From NCBI GenBank assembly GCA_016721005.1, contig JADKJM010000019.1:372001-436000 (forward strand): 64,000 nt of DNA, written 5' to 3'. Below, piece by piece: positions 8,562-16,643 of the stretch. The DNA is from Flavobacteriales bacterium. Lineage in GTDB: Bacteria > Bacteroidota > Bacteroidia > Flavobacteriales_F > PHOS-HE28. Position numbers and translations under genes: made by a program. Position 1 is the stretch's first letter. Every line of letters starts with the position of its first letter. The notes beneath the pieces are model-generated. The model was given only the letters and a program-made list of their open reading frames with translations, searched no databases and was not told where the DNA came from.

Positions 8562-9482
8562 ATGCTCCACGTGGAACACCGCGATTTCGAGTCGCTCACT
8601 TCGTGTCCGATCTGCAAAGCCGAAGACTTGGTGCAAGTCTCAAGTATTCGGGATTTCAGCCATAGCCTTGAGACGTTTTTACTTGCTGATTGCGCAACTT
8701 GCGGTTGCCGTCTGACAAATCCTCGTCCCAAACAGAGCTTCATCCATCGCTATTACTCCGGCCCGTCCTATATTAGCCATACAAATTCCCGTGCCTCCAT
8801 TGCAGACCGCGTGTATCAGGTCGCTCGCCTGTGGACCCTTCGACGCAAATACCGTCTCATTCAACGCTTTCACAAAGGGGGGCATGTTCTGGATCTGGGG
8901 TGTGGAACTGGTGAGTTCTTAGGCTACTTGAAGAAGCGCGGATACCTAGTCGATGGGATTGAGATCAATTCGCGTGCTCGGGAATCTGCGCTCACCAACT
9001 ATGGCGTTCGACCTCACTCGAACCTGGATGAATTGAACGCTGGTGTCGAGTTCCAAGTAATCACCCTGTGGCACGTTCTGGAACACCTGCCTGATCCGGG
9101 GTTGGTCCTGAAGCGCATCTTCGCTTTACTCAAAAGGGATGGGGTCGTGATCATCGCGGTACCCGACCGCGAAAGTTGGGATGCGCATCATTACGGTGAA
9201 CATTGGGCTGCGTGGGACGTTCCCAGACACCTATATCACTTCCGAAGACAAGACATGGTTCGGCTCTTGGAGGAACACGGCTTCGTCCTACTAAGGACCA
9301 AGCCGATGTGGTTGGACGCTTTCTACGTGGCCATGCTTAGTGAAGGCTACGCGGGTGGGCGGCAACCGTGGATATGGGCACTGGGCTTCTTCAATGGATT
9401 TCGATCCAATCTGGCAGCCCTCATGTGCAAGGCGCCGACATCAAGCATGCTATACATCGCGCAAAAGGGGAAGTCCTCATAG
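8562..9482 (+). CDS. Class I SAM-dependent methyltransferase with N-terminal zinc-ribbon
   Basis: A 306-residue protein of the Methyltransf_23-like group. The N terminus carries a probable zinc ribbon (Cys15-x2-Cys18 and Cys44-x2-Cys47), followed by the SAM-binding motif DLGCGTGEFL at about 111-120 and the post-motif LWHVLEHLPDPG. The C-terminal part, with DVPRHLYHF and a hydrophobic end, is typical of methyltransferases found near surface glycan or lipid genes. The substrate cannot be read from sequence. The gene starts 53 bases after mnmG; its start codon lies in a parS-like palindrome. The 268 bases after it hold no gene, only a TAGCTTTG -7-like element at 9582. Confidence 0.85.
   Translation: MLHVEHRDFESLTSCPICKAEDLVQVSSIRDFSHSLETFLLADCATCGCRLTNPRPKQSFIHRYYSGPSYISHTNSRASIADRVYQVARLWTLRRKYRLIQRFHKGGHVLDLGCGTGEFLGYLKKRGYLVDGIEINSRARESALTNYGVRPHSNLDELNAGVEFQVITLWHVLEHLPDPGLVLKRIFALLKRDGVVIIAVPDRESWDAHHYGEHWAAWDVPRHLYHFRRQDMVRLLEEHGFVLLRTKPMWLDAFYVAMLSEGYAGGRQPWIWALGFFNGFRSNLAALMCKAPTSSMLYIAQKGKSS
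8563..8578. other. parS-like palindrome over a start codon
   Basis: TGCTCCACGTGGAACA matches TGTTCCACGTGGAACA at 15 of 16 positions (C for T at position 3). It overlaps the ATG of the methyltransferase gene, so ParB binding here, if real, could also affect that gene's transcription. Confidence 0.55.
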
Positions 9483-9750
9483 CGCCCATTTTTGGACCCA
9501 TCCGCGCCTTTACCCTCATTGCGGAACCCGCTGCTCTCTCGAATGAGTTCGGCGCTCCCGGGACGATTCTGTGACGCTTCTTTAGCTTTGTTATACTAGG
9601 CTCACTTTCAACGTGTTATAAACTGACTTGCCGCCCAAACTGGCTCAATGCCTCATAATTCTTGATATAACCATTGGTGTGATCCCCTGCGCACAGCCCG
9701 CCGATGGCTCAGATTACCTTCGGCGTCTAAACCCGCCTTAACCTAAGAAA

Positions 9751-11313
9751 ATGTCCAGCATTGCCACACGTCCTACCACTCTCCAAGGTGCCATGTTGAA
9801 GCCACTCCGCATCGAACCCAACTCCAGCGGCGTTTCGACCGGGTCGGTGAGCCTTCGCGGAGAGGGTGTTCCGCTGGAAAGCATAAGCCCCGTGAATGGC
9901 ATGCCGATCGGCAGCGTTCGAAGCGCGACAAGAGCTGAGTACGATGCCGCTGTGACAACTGCCGTTAATGCCTTCCAAGTTTGGCGCTCTTGGCCCGCCC
10001 CTAAACGCGGTGATGTGGTGAGACAATTCGGAGAAGAACTCCGAATACATAAAGTCCATCTGGGGCGGCTGGTTAGCTATGAGATGGGCAAAAGCCTACA
10101 GGAGGGTTTAGGAGAGGTTCAAGAAATGATCGACATCTGCGATTTCGCGGTTGGTCTATCACGACAACTCCACGGCCTGACCATGCACAGCGAGCGGCCG
10201 GACCACCGCATGTACGAGCAGTGGCACCCCTTGGGGGTCGTTGGTATCATCACCGCCTTCAATTTTCCCGTCGCCGTTTGGGCTTGGAACACAGCATTGG
10301 CCTGGGTCTGCGGGAACACTTGCGTTTGGAAACCGAGTGAGAAGACGCCCCTATGCAGCATCGCCTGCCAGAAGATCATCGCCGAGGTGTTCGCTCGGAA
10401 CGGTGTCCCGGAGGGTGTTAGTGTGGTCATCAATGGAGGTCGCGAAGTAGGCGAGTGGTTGAGCAGCGATGAGCGTATTCCGCTGATTAGTGCAACGGGC
10501 AGCACGCGCATGGGTAAAGCAGTAGGAGCTGTTGTTGGTCAGCGCTTGGGTCGTTCACTCTTGGAGCTAGGGGGGAATAATGCGATCATCATCAGTGATA
10601 AGGCGGACCTGGATATGGCCTTGATCGGATGCGTCTTCGGCGCGGTAGGCACCGCCGGGCAGCGCTGCACATCGACCCGACGTTTGATCATACACAAGTC
10701 GGTGTATGACGACTTCAAGGCAAAGCTTGTTTCCGCCTACGGCCAATTGCGCATCGGCGACCCCTTGGATCCAAAAAATCACGTGGGTCCACTTATCGAT
10801 CACACAGCGGTAAAGGCCTTCCAGCATGCGCTCGAGGCGGGCAAGGAACAAGGGGGGCGATTACTTGTCGGCGGTGATGTTCTGACCGGCAAAAACTTCG
10901 AGAGCGGATGTTACGTGTCCCCGGCCATCGTGGAGGCTACCCCGGGAATGGCCATCGTCAAGGAGGAGACTTTCGCCCCGATCCTTTATCTTCTTCGATA
11001 CAACGGAGATATCGCGGAGGCGATCGCCATTCAGAATAATGTGAGGCAAGGCCTTAGCAGTTCCATCATGACCAATGATCTCCGTGAAGCCGAACGCTTC
11101 TTGGGTCCTACGGGAAGTGATTGCGGTATCGCGAATGTGAACATCGGCACCAGCGGTGCGGAGATCGGAGGTGCATTCGGCGGCGAAAAGGAAACCGGGG
11201 GTGGCCGGGAGAGCGGGAGTGACGCATGGAAGGCCTACATGCGGAGACAAACAACCACGATCAACCACGGAACAAATCTTCCGCTGGCCCAAGGGATCAA
11301 ATTCGACCTATAG
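9751..11313 (+). CDS. Aldehyde dehydrogenase, ALDH7 / L-aminoadipate-semialdehyde dehydrogenase type
   Basis: A 520-residue NAD-dependent aldehyde dehydrogenase. The catalytic region reads ELGGNNAI (general base Glu) followed by GTAGQRCTSTRR (nucleophilic Cys). The C-terminal signature GTSGAEIGGAFGGEKETGGG and then RESGSDAWKAYMRR is diagnostic for the antiquitin/ALDH7 class, which oxidises alpha-aminoadipate semialdehyde (piperideine-6-carboxylate) in lysine catabolism. The neighbouring genes give no pathway context, so the physiological substrate is inferred from the family. The ATG at 9751 gives a short N-terminal extension ahead of the fold, normal for the class. Confidence 0.93.
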   Translation: MSSIATRPTTLQGAMLKPLRIEPNSSGVSTGSVSLRGEGVPLESISPVNGMPIGSVRSATRAEYDAAVTTAVNAFQVWRSWPAPKRGDVVRQFGEELRIHKVHLGRLVSYEMGKSLQEGLGEVQEMIDICDFAVGLSRQLHGLTMHSERPDHRMYEQWHPLGVVGIITAFNFPVAVWAWNTALAWVCGNTCVWKPSEKTPLCSIACQKIIAEVFARNGVPEGVSVVINGGREVGEWLSSDERIPLISATGSTRMGKAVGAVVGQRLGRSLLELGGNNAIIISDKADLDMALIGCVFGAVGTAGQRCTSTRRLIIHKSVYDDFKAKLVSAYGQLRIGDPLDPKNHVGPLIDHTAVKAFQHALEAGKEQGGRLLVGGDVLTGKNFESGCYVSPAIVEATPGMAIVKEETFAPILYLLRYNGDIAEAIAIQNNVRQGLSSSIMTNDLREAERFLGPTGSDCGIANVNIGTSGAEIGGAFGGEKETGGGRESGSDAWKAYMRRQTTTINHGTNLPLAQGIKFDL

Positions 11314-11459
11314 ACACCGGGACTTCCTGTTGCTGGGTTCGCCCTGTGTAGAGGAGTCTGGTTCCGCGCTGGCCTCACAAGAGTCCGCGATGTGACCTAT
11401 TCTGTCTGGTGCTGTGGCGTTGTCGCTTAAGTGGTCCGGCTATATTCGCCCGCCCTCGA

Positions 11460-12710
11460 ATGCGATCCTACATTCTGCCTGTATTGGTCCTACTTGCTTC
11501 TGTCACAGGTTGCAGCACTACCGATCGACCAACACCGCGTATTGGTGAGTGGCGAATGGAGCTCGACCTTGGGGGCAAAGTCCTTCCCTTCTCGTTCTCG
11601 CTGGATCGGGCGTCGGACTCGTTGTGGGTCGTGATCATTCATAACGGTGCGGAGCAGATCGCCGTGAGCGATGTGGTCATCGTTGACGACTCCATCTCGA
11701 TCCGTATGCCCCTTTTCGATTCCGAGTTCATCGGGAAGTTCGCCAATGACTCACTTATCAATGGGCGATGGTACAATCACCTGAAGGGACCCGACTACAG
11801 CCTTCCTTTCCGTGCCCTTGCCGGAGCTGCCCCTAGGTTTCCAATAGGGTCGTCAACGGGGTTTGTCAGCGGATCGTGGGAAACGCACTTCAGCCATGGA
11901 ACTCCGGACGCGTACAATGCCATTGGCGTGTTCAATGCGGATACAAAGGGAGGGCTGACCGGGACGTTCCTGACCGAAACAGGAGACTATAGATACTTGG
12001 AGGGTGGCCTGCACAATGATTCGTTGCGCCTTTCATGTTTTGACGGTTCACACGCGTTCCTTTTCGAGGCAGCGTTGAATGGTGACTCGCTCATCGGTCG
12101 GTTCTGGAGCGGGTCACATTGGCAAGAACCATGGGTTGCGACCCGCAACGAAGAATACAAACTGCGGGATCCCGATTCACTGACCACGTTGCGCGAGGGA
12201 TATGACATGATCGACTTCCGCTTTCCGGACACGGAGGGGAAGCTGGTATCCCGTAGGGACGAGCAATTTCGTGGACGCGTGTTGATGGTCCAGGTCATGG
12301 GAAGCTGGTGCCCCAATTGCGTGGACGAGACCCGACTTTTGCAAGAGGTCTACACCAAGTATCACGACCGCGGGCTGGAGATCATTTCGATCGCATTCGA
12401 AAAGCAGACTGACCAGGAGCGTGCGATCGAGGGTTTACAGCGATTCAAGACCGCACTTGATGTTCATTACCCGGTTCTGTACGGGGGGCTTGCTTCCAAG
12501 GAGGTGGCCAGTGCTAAACTGCCGTTCCTCGAACACCTTATGAGCTATCCCACGTGCGTCTTCATTGATCGCGCCGGTAGGGTGCGGCGCATACGAACGG
12601 GCTTCTATGGACCCGGAACAGGGCAACACTACGAACACTACAAGCGCAATCTGATCGCCTTCCTGGAAGAGATGCTCAATGAGCATCCGGGGGCTGTGGC
12701 TCAGAAGTGA
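11460..12710 (+). CDS. TlpA-like thiol-disulfide oxidoreductase lipoprotein
   Basis: A 416-residue protein; the ATG at 11460 gives a lipoprotein signal peptide ending in a lipobox-like VTGC. Residues about 25-240 form a beta-rich N-terminal domain with repeated GTF/GRFWSGSHW strands, as in Bacteroidota TlpA fusions. The C-terminal thioredoxin domain has the active-site motif WCPNC (Cys284, Cys287) and the cis-Pro region YPTCVFID. It probably reduces or isomerises disulfides in periplasmic proteins. A TATATTCG element about 20 bases before the start may be part of a promoter. The stop lies 5 bases from the end of the convergent peptidase gene. Confidence 0.88.
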   Translation: MRSYILPVLVLLASVTGCSTTDRPTPRIGEWRMELDLGGKVLPFSFSLDRASDSLWVVIIHNGAEQIAVSDVVIVDDSISIRMPLFDSEFIGKFANDSLINGRWYNHLKGPDYSLPFRALAGAAPRFPIGSSTGFVSGSWETHFSHGTPDAYNAIGVFNADTKGGLTGTFLTETGDYRYLEGGLHNDSLRLSCFDGSHAFLFEAALNGDSLIGRFWSGSHWQEPWVATRNEEYKLRDPDSLTTLREGYDMIDFRFPDTEGKLVSRRDEQFRGRVLMVQVMGSWCPNCVDETRLLQEVYTKYHDRGLEIISIAFEKQTDQERAIEGLQRFKTALDVHYPVLYGGLASKEVASAKLPFLEHLMSYPTCVFIDRAGRVRRIRTGFYGPGTGQHYEHYKRNLIAFLEEMLNEHPGAVAQK

Positions 12711-12715
12711 CCCGC

Positions 12716-14221
12716 CTATTTGATCGACTTGTCCACCACGATCCGCGACTCACGATTGGCGAGCCTCCATGCCGTGTGGAACACAAGGAGCGCGCGCTGG
12801 CGCAATAGGTCGAATCGGATCTTGTCCACATCGTCACCTGGCTGGTGGTAATCCTCGTGTACACCACTGAAGTAGAAGATGCACGGCACCCCTTTTCGCG
12901 CAAAGTTGTAGTGGTCACTGCGGTAGTAGAACCGGTTGGGGTCATCCTCCGCGTTGAACGTATAGTCCAACTGGAGGCCAACACTCCGGTTCGCGGTCTC
13001 ATTCACTTCGTGCAATTCGCTGCTGAGCCGATCACTGCCAATGATGTACACATACGGCGCGCCTGTGCTATGTGCGCTGTCCACCCGCCCGATCATATCG
13101 ATATTCAAGTCCGCTACCGTACTGGACAGCGGAAACACGGGGTGATCGCTGTAATAGCGGGAGCCCAGCAGTCCTTTCTCCTCACCACTGACTGGCATGA
13201 TGAGCACGCTTCGGCGCGGTCCTTGGCCGGCGGCCTTGGCCTTCGCAAACGCTTCCGCGATCTCCAATAGTGCGACCGTTCCGCTGCCATCATCATCCGC
13301 TCCGTTGTACACCACTCCATTCTCCACACCAATGTGATCGTAGTGCGCGGTGATGACCACCAACTCGTCCTTCTTGTCCGAACCCTCGATATAGGCCAAT
13401 ACATTCTCCGCGACAACGCGCTCTTCCTGCGGTCGCGAGCGCATCTCGAACGTCACCTTCATGATGTATCCCGGCTTCTTCTTCGCGATCCTTCTAACCC
13501 CCTTGCTTCCGATCAAGGAGTTCATCACCTGATCACTCACAAGGACCAATTGTCCTGCGGGACCCGACTTCTTTGTAGTGTTCTGATCCGCCAATCGCAT
13601 TCGTGAGCCGCCATGCACGAAGGCCTCGAAGTCGGCGAGTTCAGGAGTGCTGACCAGGATCAGGTTCGCGCCCCTCTTCCGAAGCTCCTCAACCCGGGTC
13701 CTGAGCTTACTGATCGCCTCTTCACCACGACCGATCGATCCGCCATCCATCAGGATCGTTCGCCCCGTGATCGCGACTTTCCCAGATACCACCGACCCAT
13801 CTCCCACATAGGTCATCTCGCTCACATTCAGATCCGAAGTGAGCGTGGTGTTGAAGTACACCAGGCCTTTCAACAAGCCATACACGTCATTGCCTGAGGC
13901 CAGCTCCAGCCCGCCGGCTTTCTCCTCGATCACCTCGTAGGGTTGGAAATAACCTTCTGTGATCCCCTTCGCTTCGCCATCCGGAACCGGTGGTATCCCC
14001 ATTTCCTTGAATTGTTCTTTCAGGTAGGCGGCCGCCATTTTCTGGCCCTCCTTTCCAGTTTCCCTTCCAAGGAAAGTGTCACTGGCAAGCACTTTCAGGT
14101 GGGCCTCCAGTTCACTGGTTGTAATGGTGTTCGCGTACTGCACCGCGATCGTATCCACTTGCCCGGATACACCTGCCACGCTCAGTAGGAGCACAGCGAG
14201 GAATGAACCTCGTTCTAACAT
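12716..14221 (-). CDS. M28 family zinc metallopeptidase, secreted
   Basis: A 501-residue exported aminopeptidase-like protein with signal peptide (residues 1-20). The M28 core spans about 265-490: His293 in TAHYDHIG, Asp309 in GADDDGSG, Glu347/Glu348 in GEEKGLLGS, Asp375 in IDMIGR and His459 in EDYHQPGD match the two-zinc ligand set and catalytic Glu. A protease-associated-type insert lies at about 130-240. No T9SS sorting domain is present, so it is probably periplasmic or outer-membrane associated. Its start is 4 bases from the stop of rpiB, which lies upstream on the same strand, so the two may be cotranscribed. Confidence 0.92.
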   Translation of the reverse strand: MLERGSFLAVLLLSVAGVSGQVDTIAVQYANTITTSELEAHLKVLASDTFLGRETGKEGQKMAAAYLKEQFKEMGIPPVPDGEAKGITEGYFQPYEVIEEKAGGLELASGNDVYGLLKGLVYFNTTLTSDLNVSEMTYVGDGSVVSGKVAITGRTILMDGGSIGRGEEAISKLRTRVEELRKRGANLILVSTPELADFEAFVHGGSRMRLADQNTTKKSGPAGQLVLVSDQVMNSLIGSKGVRRIAKKKPGYIMKVTFEMRSRPQEERVVAENVLAYIEGSDKKDELVVITAHYDHIGVENGVVYNGADDDGSGTVALLEIAEAFAKAKAAGQGPRRSVLIMPVSGEEKGLLGSRYYSDHPVFPLSSTVADLNIDMIGRVDSAHSTGAPYVYIIGSDRLSSELHEVNETANRSVGLQLDYTFNAEDDPNRFYYRSDHYNFARKGVPCIFYFSGVHEDYHQPGDDVDKIRFDLLRQRALLVFHTAWRLANRESRIVVDKSIK

Positions 14222-14225
14222 GATA

Positions 14226-14666
14226 TCAGTTGGTGGTTTCGATCTTCTCTACCCGGCGCTGGTGTCGCCCACCCTCAAAGGTGGCAGCAAGGAATGCATC
14301 AAGGATCTTCCTAGCCTCGTCTTCCTTGATGAACCGCGCCGGCAATGCCAACACGTTCGCGTTATTGTGCTCCCTTGCCAAGGAAGCGATATCCGGTCGC
14401 CATGCAAGCGCGGACCGAATGCCCACGTGCTTGTTGGCCGCCATATTCACACCATTACCGCTACCACAAACCACCACTCCCAAGGTCGCCTCTCCACCAA
14501 GCACGGCCTGGGCCACTGCGTGCGCATGGTCCGGGTAGTCTACACTGGTCGGGTCATTGGTTCCTTCATCCAGGACCTTGAACCCCTTGTCTACCAAGTG
14601 CTTCTTCAGCACCTCCTTCAATTCAAATCCCGCGTGGTCGCTACCGATCGCAATGGTCTCCGCCAT
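14226..14666 (-). CDS. rpiB: Ribose-5-phosphate isomerase B
   Basis: A 146-residue RpiB/LacAB-family isomerase interconverting ribose 5-phosphate and ribulose 5-phosphate in the pentose phosphate pathway. IGSDHAGFELK at the N terminus, VDYPDHAHAVA, VVCGSGNGVNMAANK and the Asn-rich EHNNANVLALPAR loop are all family signatures; the CGSGNG loop contains the catalytic Cys. The ATG at 14666 is preferred to an upstream in-frame GTG at 14684, because it starts just before the first strand. A TATCTTCG element sits directly before this ATG. The gene faces away from the 428-base gene-free stretch to its right. Confidence 0.93.
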   Translation of the reverse strand: MAETIAIGSDHAGFELKEVLKKHLVDKGFKVLDEGTNDPTSVDYPDHAHAVAQAVLGGEATLGVVVCGSGNGVNMAANKHVGIRSALAWRPDIASLAREHNNANVLALPARFIKEDEARKILDAFLAATFEGGRHQRRVEKIETTN

Positions 14667-15094
14667 GAGGCGAAGATACCTCACCGCTTGGGCACGATCC
14701 TATCAACGATCCACCTGTTCGATCCCTTCTTTCTCTGTGGATAATGAAGCACAACATTCCACCGCTGTTGATAACCCCATCCGCCATGATCGATCCGTCC
14801 GGAAAAACAAATCTTGTTATGTCCTTGATGTCGACAAGGATCCAACCATCCAGGTCTTCGATCCATTGCTTGTATTATCAACATCCATCAGCCGACCCAC
14901 TATTCAACGATCGTTCATTTCCCGGACGAAGTCCCGCCTCCCTAAGTAGGATCACTGCCTCGTTCCTGGATCGATCGTTGCTTGGGTGTGGACTAACTTT
15001 GATAACCCGATCGTGCAAGTCGATCCGCAACCGATCATGAACGGTTTCAACCGACCATTGTATTACTACATCAATATCTATTAAGGTTTAAGTA
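14667..15094. other. Gene-free stretch with DnaA-box-like sites; candidate oriC
   Basis: No open frame here looks coding. It holds TGTGGATAA at 14736-14744 (a perfect DnaA-box core), TGTTGATAA at 14766-14774 and the same 9-mer on the minus strand at 14875-14883. By eye there are about fourteen GATC sites between 14690 and 15060, against about one per 90 bases in the first 900 bases of the window. The right end, next to the MORN gene, is AT-rich. Clustered DnaA boxes in an intergenic region are what an origin would show, but dnaA is absent and gene orientation does not diverge cleanly, so this remains a hypothesis. Confidence 0.4.
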
Positions 15095-16627
15095 ATGAAG
15101 AGGTTGGTGATGATCTGTGTGGTGCTGTTGTGTGTGGTTCGGCTTACTGTTGCACAAGGGCAAGAGGACGGCTACACGAAGTACTACCACGCCAACGGTC
15201 TGGTGAGCAGTGAAGGAACACTGGTGGACGGAAAGCCGGAGGGTTGGTGGAAGACCTACTACGAGTCCGGGATCCTGAGATCGGAAGGCGGTCGGAAGCA
15301 GTTCCAATTGGACAGTCTCTGGAGGTTCTATTCCGCGAACGGAAAGCTACAGAGCGAGACCTACTACCGAGCGGATAGGAAGGAGGGAATGGCCAGAAGA
15401 TTCGACACGACCGGAACCGTGCTGAGTGAAGAGAATTACGTGGCCGATCTGCGCGAAGGTGTCGCGCACTATTTCCAGGAGAATGGTTCGCTGTACCAGG
15501 AGATCCCCTTCAAAGCGGGCAAGGAGGAGGGCTTGGGATACGAGTATTCGCCGGATGGCCGGATCGTCTCGATCCTTCACTACGGCGCAGGGATGCTGCG
15601 CAAGCGGGAGGATATCAACCGGACCGATGTGATGGGTTTGAGACAAGGCACATGGAAGGAATTCCACCCCAACGGCAAGGTGCGGCTTGAGGGGAATTAC
15701 GTGGATGACCGGAAGCAAGGGATCTTCAAGGAGTACGATGCGCTCGGGAACCTGAAGGACATGGTGAAGTACGATGGCGGCATGGTGGATGAAGGCGCGG
15801 GTGAAATGCTTACGGTGGAGATCAAACGGACCTTCCATCCGAATGGGCGCGTGGCCTCCTTGGGAAGTTATTCCAAGAGCGGCAAACGGGAAGGATTGTT
15901 CAAGGAGTTCAGTACGGACGGCGTGGTCTCATCCGCCAAGGTCTATAAGGGCGACCAGCTGATCAGTGAAGGCCTGGTGAATGACCTGGGCATGATGGAA
16001 GGGCCTTGGGTGGAGTTCTATGCCACCGGGGAGAAGCGTGCAGAGGGTCAGTACAAGGATGGTCGAAAGGAAGGGGATTGGACCTTCTATCACCGCAGCG
16101 GAAAAGTGGAACAGAAAGGCAAGTACATGAACGGATCCGCCCAGGGGACTTGGAAATGGTTCTATGAGGATGGCACGCTTCATCGCGAGGAGTTGTACCG
16201 CAAGGGACGCGAGGATGGCGCTTCAGCGGAGTACGATGAGAAAGGGGTGGTGATCACCAAGGGAGAATATATCGACGGCCGGAAGGAAGGCGAGTGGATG
16301 TATGCCGTCGGTGATCACCGCGAAGCCGGAGCGTACAAGGGAGGCCTGAAGGATGGCGCTTGGATCTACACGTACGACACCGGTAAGAAGTACTTCACCG
16401 GCGACTTCGTGGACGGCGAACCCAACGGCAAACACCGGTGGTATTGGCCCAATGGGCAATTGAAACTGGAGGGCCGCTATGCCATGGGCTTGGAACAAGG
16501 CGACTTCACTCACCACTCGATCGATGGTGTGATCACCCTGGTCATCAAATTCCGTGATGGCGCGGAGGTCCGCATCGATGGAAGCCGCGTCCCGCCGCCA
16601 TACGAACCCGGCGCGGACCAACCCTGA
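15095..16627 (+). CDS. Secreted MORN_2-repeat protein (YwqK antitoxin-like)
   Basis: A 510-residue protein with a signal peptide (residues 1-20) followed by about 18 repeats of roughly 22-24 residues built on G-x-x-x-G-x-W-x-x-Y-x-x-x-G-x-L, for example EGWWKTYYESGILRSEG. This is the MORN_2 repeat, often labelled 'toxin-antitoxin system YwqK family antitoxin' although there is no toxin next to it. Such repeats form a long curved beta sheet and are common in exported Bacteroidota proteins of unknown role. It ends 16 bases before the PAS-kinase gene on the same strand, so it may share its transcript and could be a sensing partner, which is inference. Confidence 0.85.
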   Translation: MKRLVMICVVLLCVVRLTVAQGQEDGYTKYYHANGLVSSEGTLVDGKPEGWWKTYYESGILRSEGGRKQFQLDSLWRFYSANGKLQSETYYRADRKEGMARRFDTTGTVLSEENYVADLREGVAHYFQENGSLYQEIPFKAGKEEGLGYEYSPDGRIVSILHYGAGMLRKREDINRTDVMGLRQGTWKEFHPNGKVRLEGNYVDDRKQGIFKEYDALGNLKDMVKYDGGMVDEGAGEMLTVEIKRTFHPNGRVASLGSYSKSGKREGLFKEFSTDGVVSSAKVYKGDQLISEGLVNDLGMMEGPWVEFYATGEKRAEGQYKDGRKEGDWTFYHRSGKVEQKGKYMNGSAQGTWKWFYEDGTLHREELYRKGREDGASAEYDEKGVVITKGEYIDGRKEGEWMYAVGDHREAGAYKGGLKDGAWIYTYDTGKKYFTGDFVDGEPNGKHRWYWPNGQLKLEGRYAMGLEQGDFTHHSIDGVITLVIKFRDGAEVRIDGSRVPPPYEPGADQP

Positions 16628-16643
16628 AGCCGGACCGCAGCAG

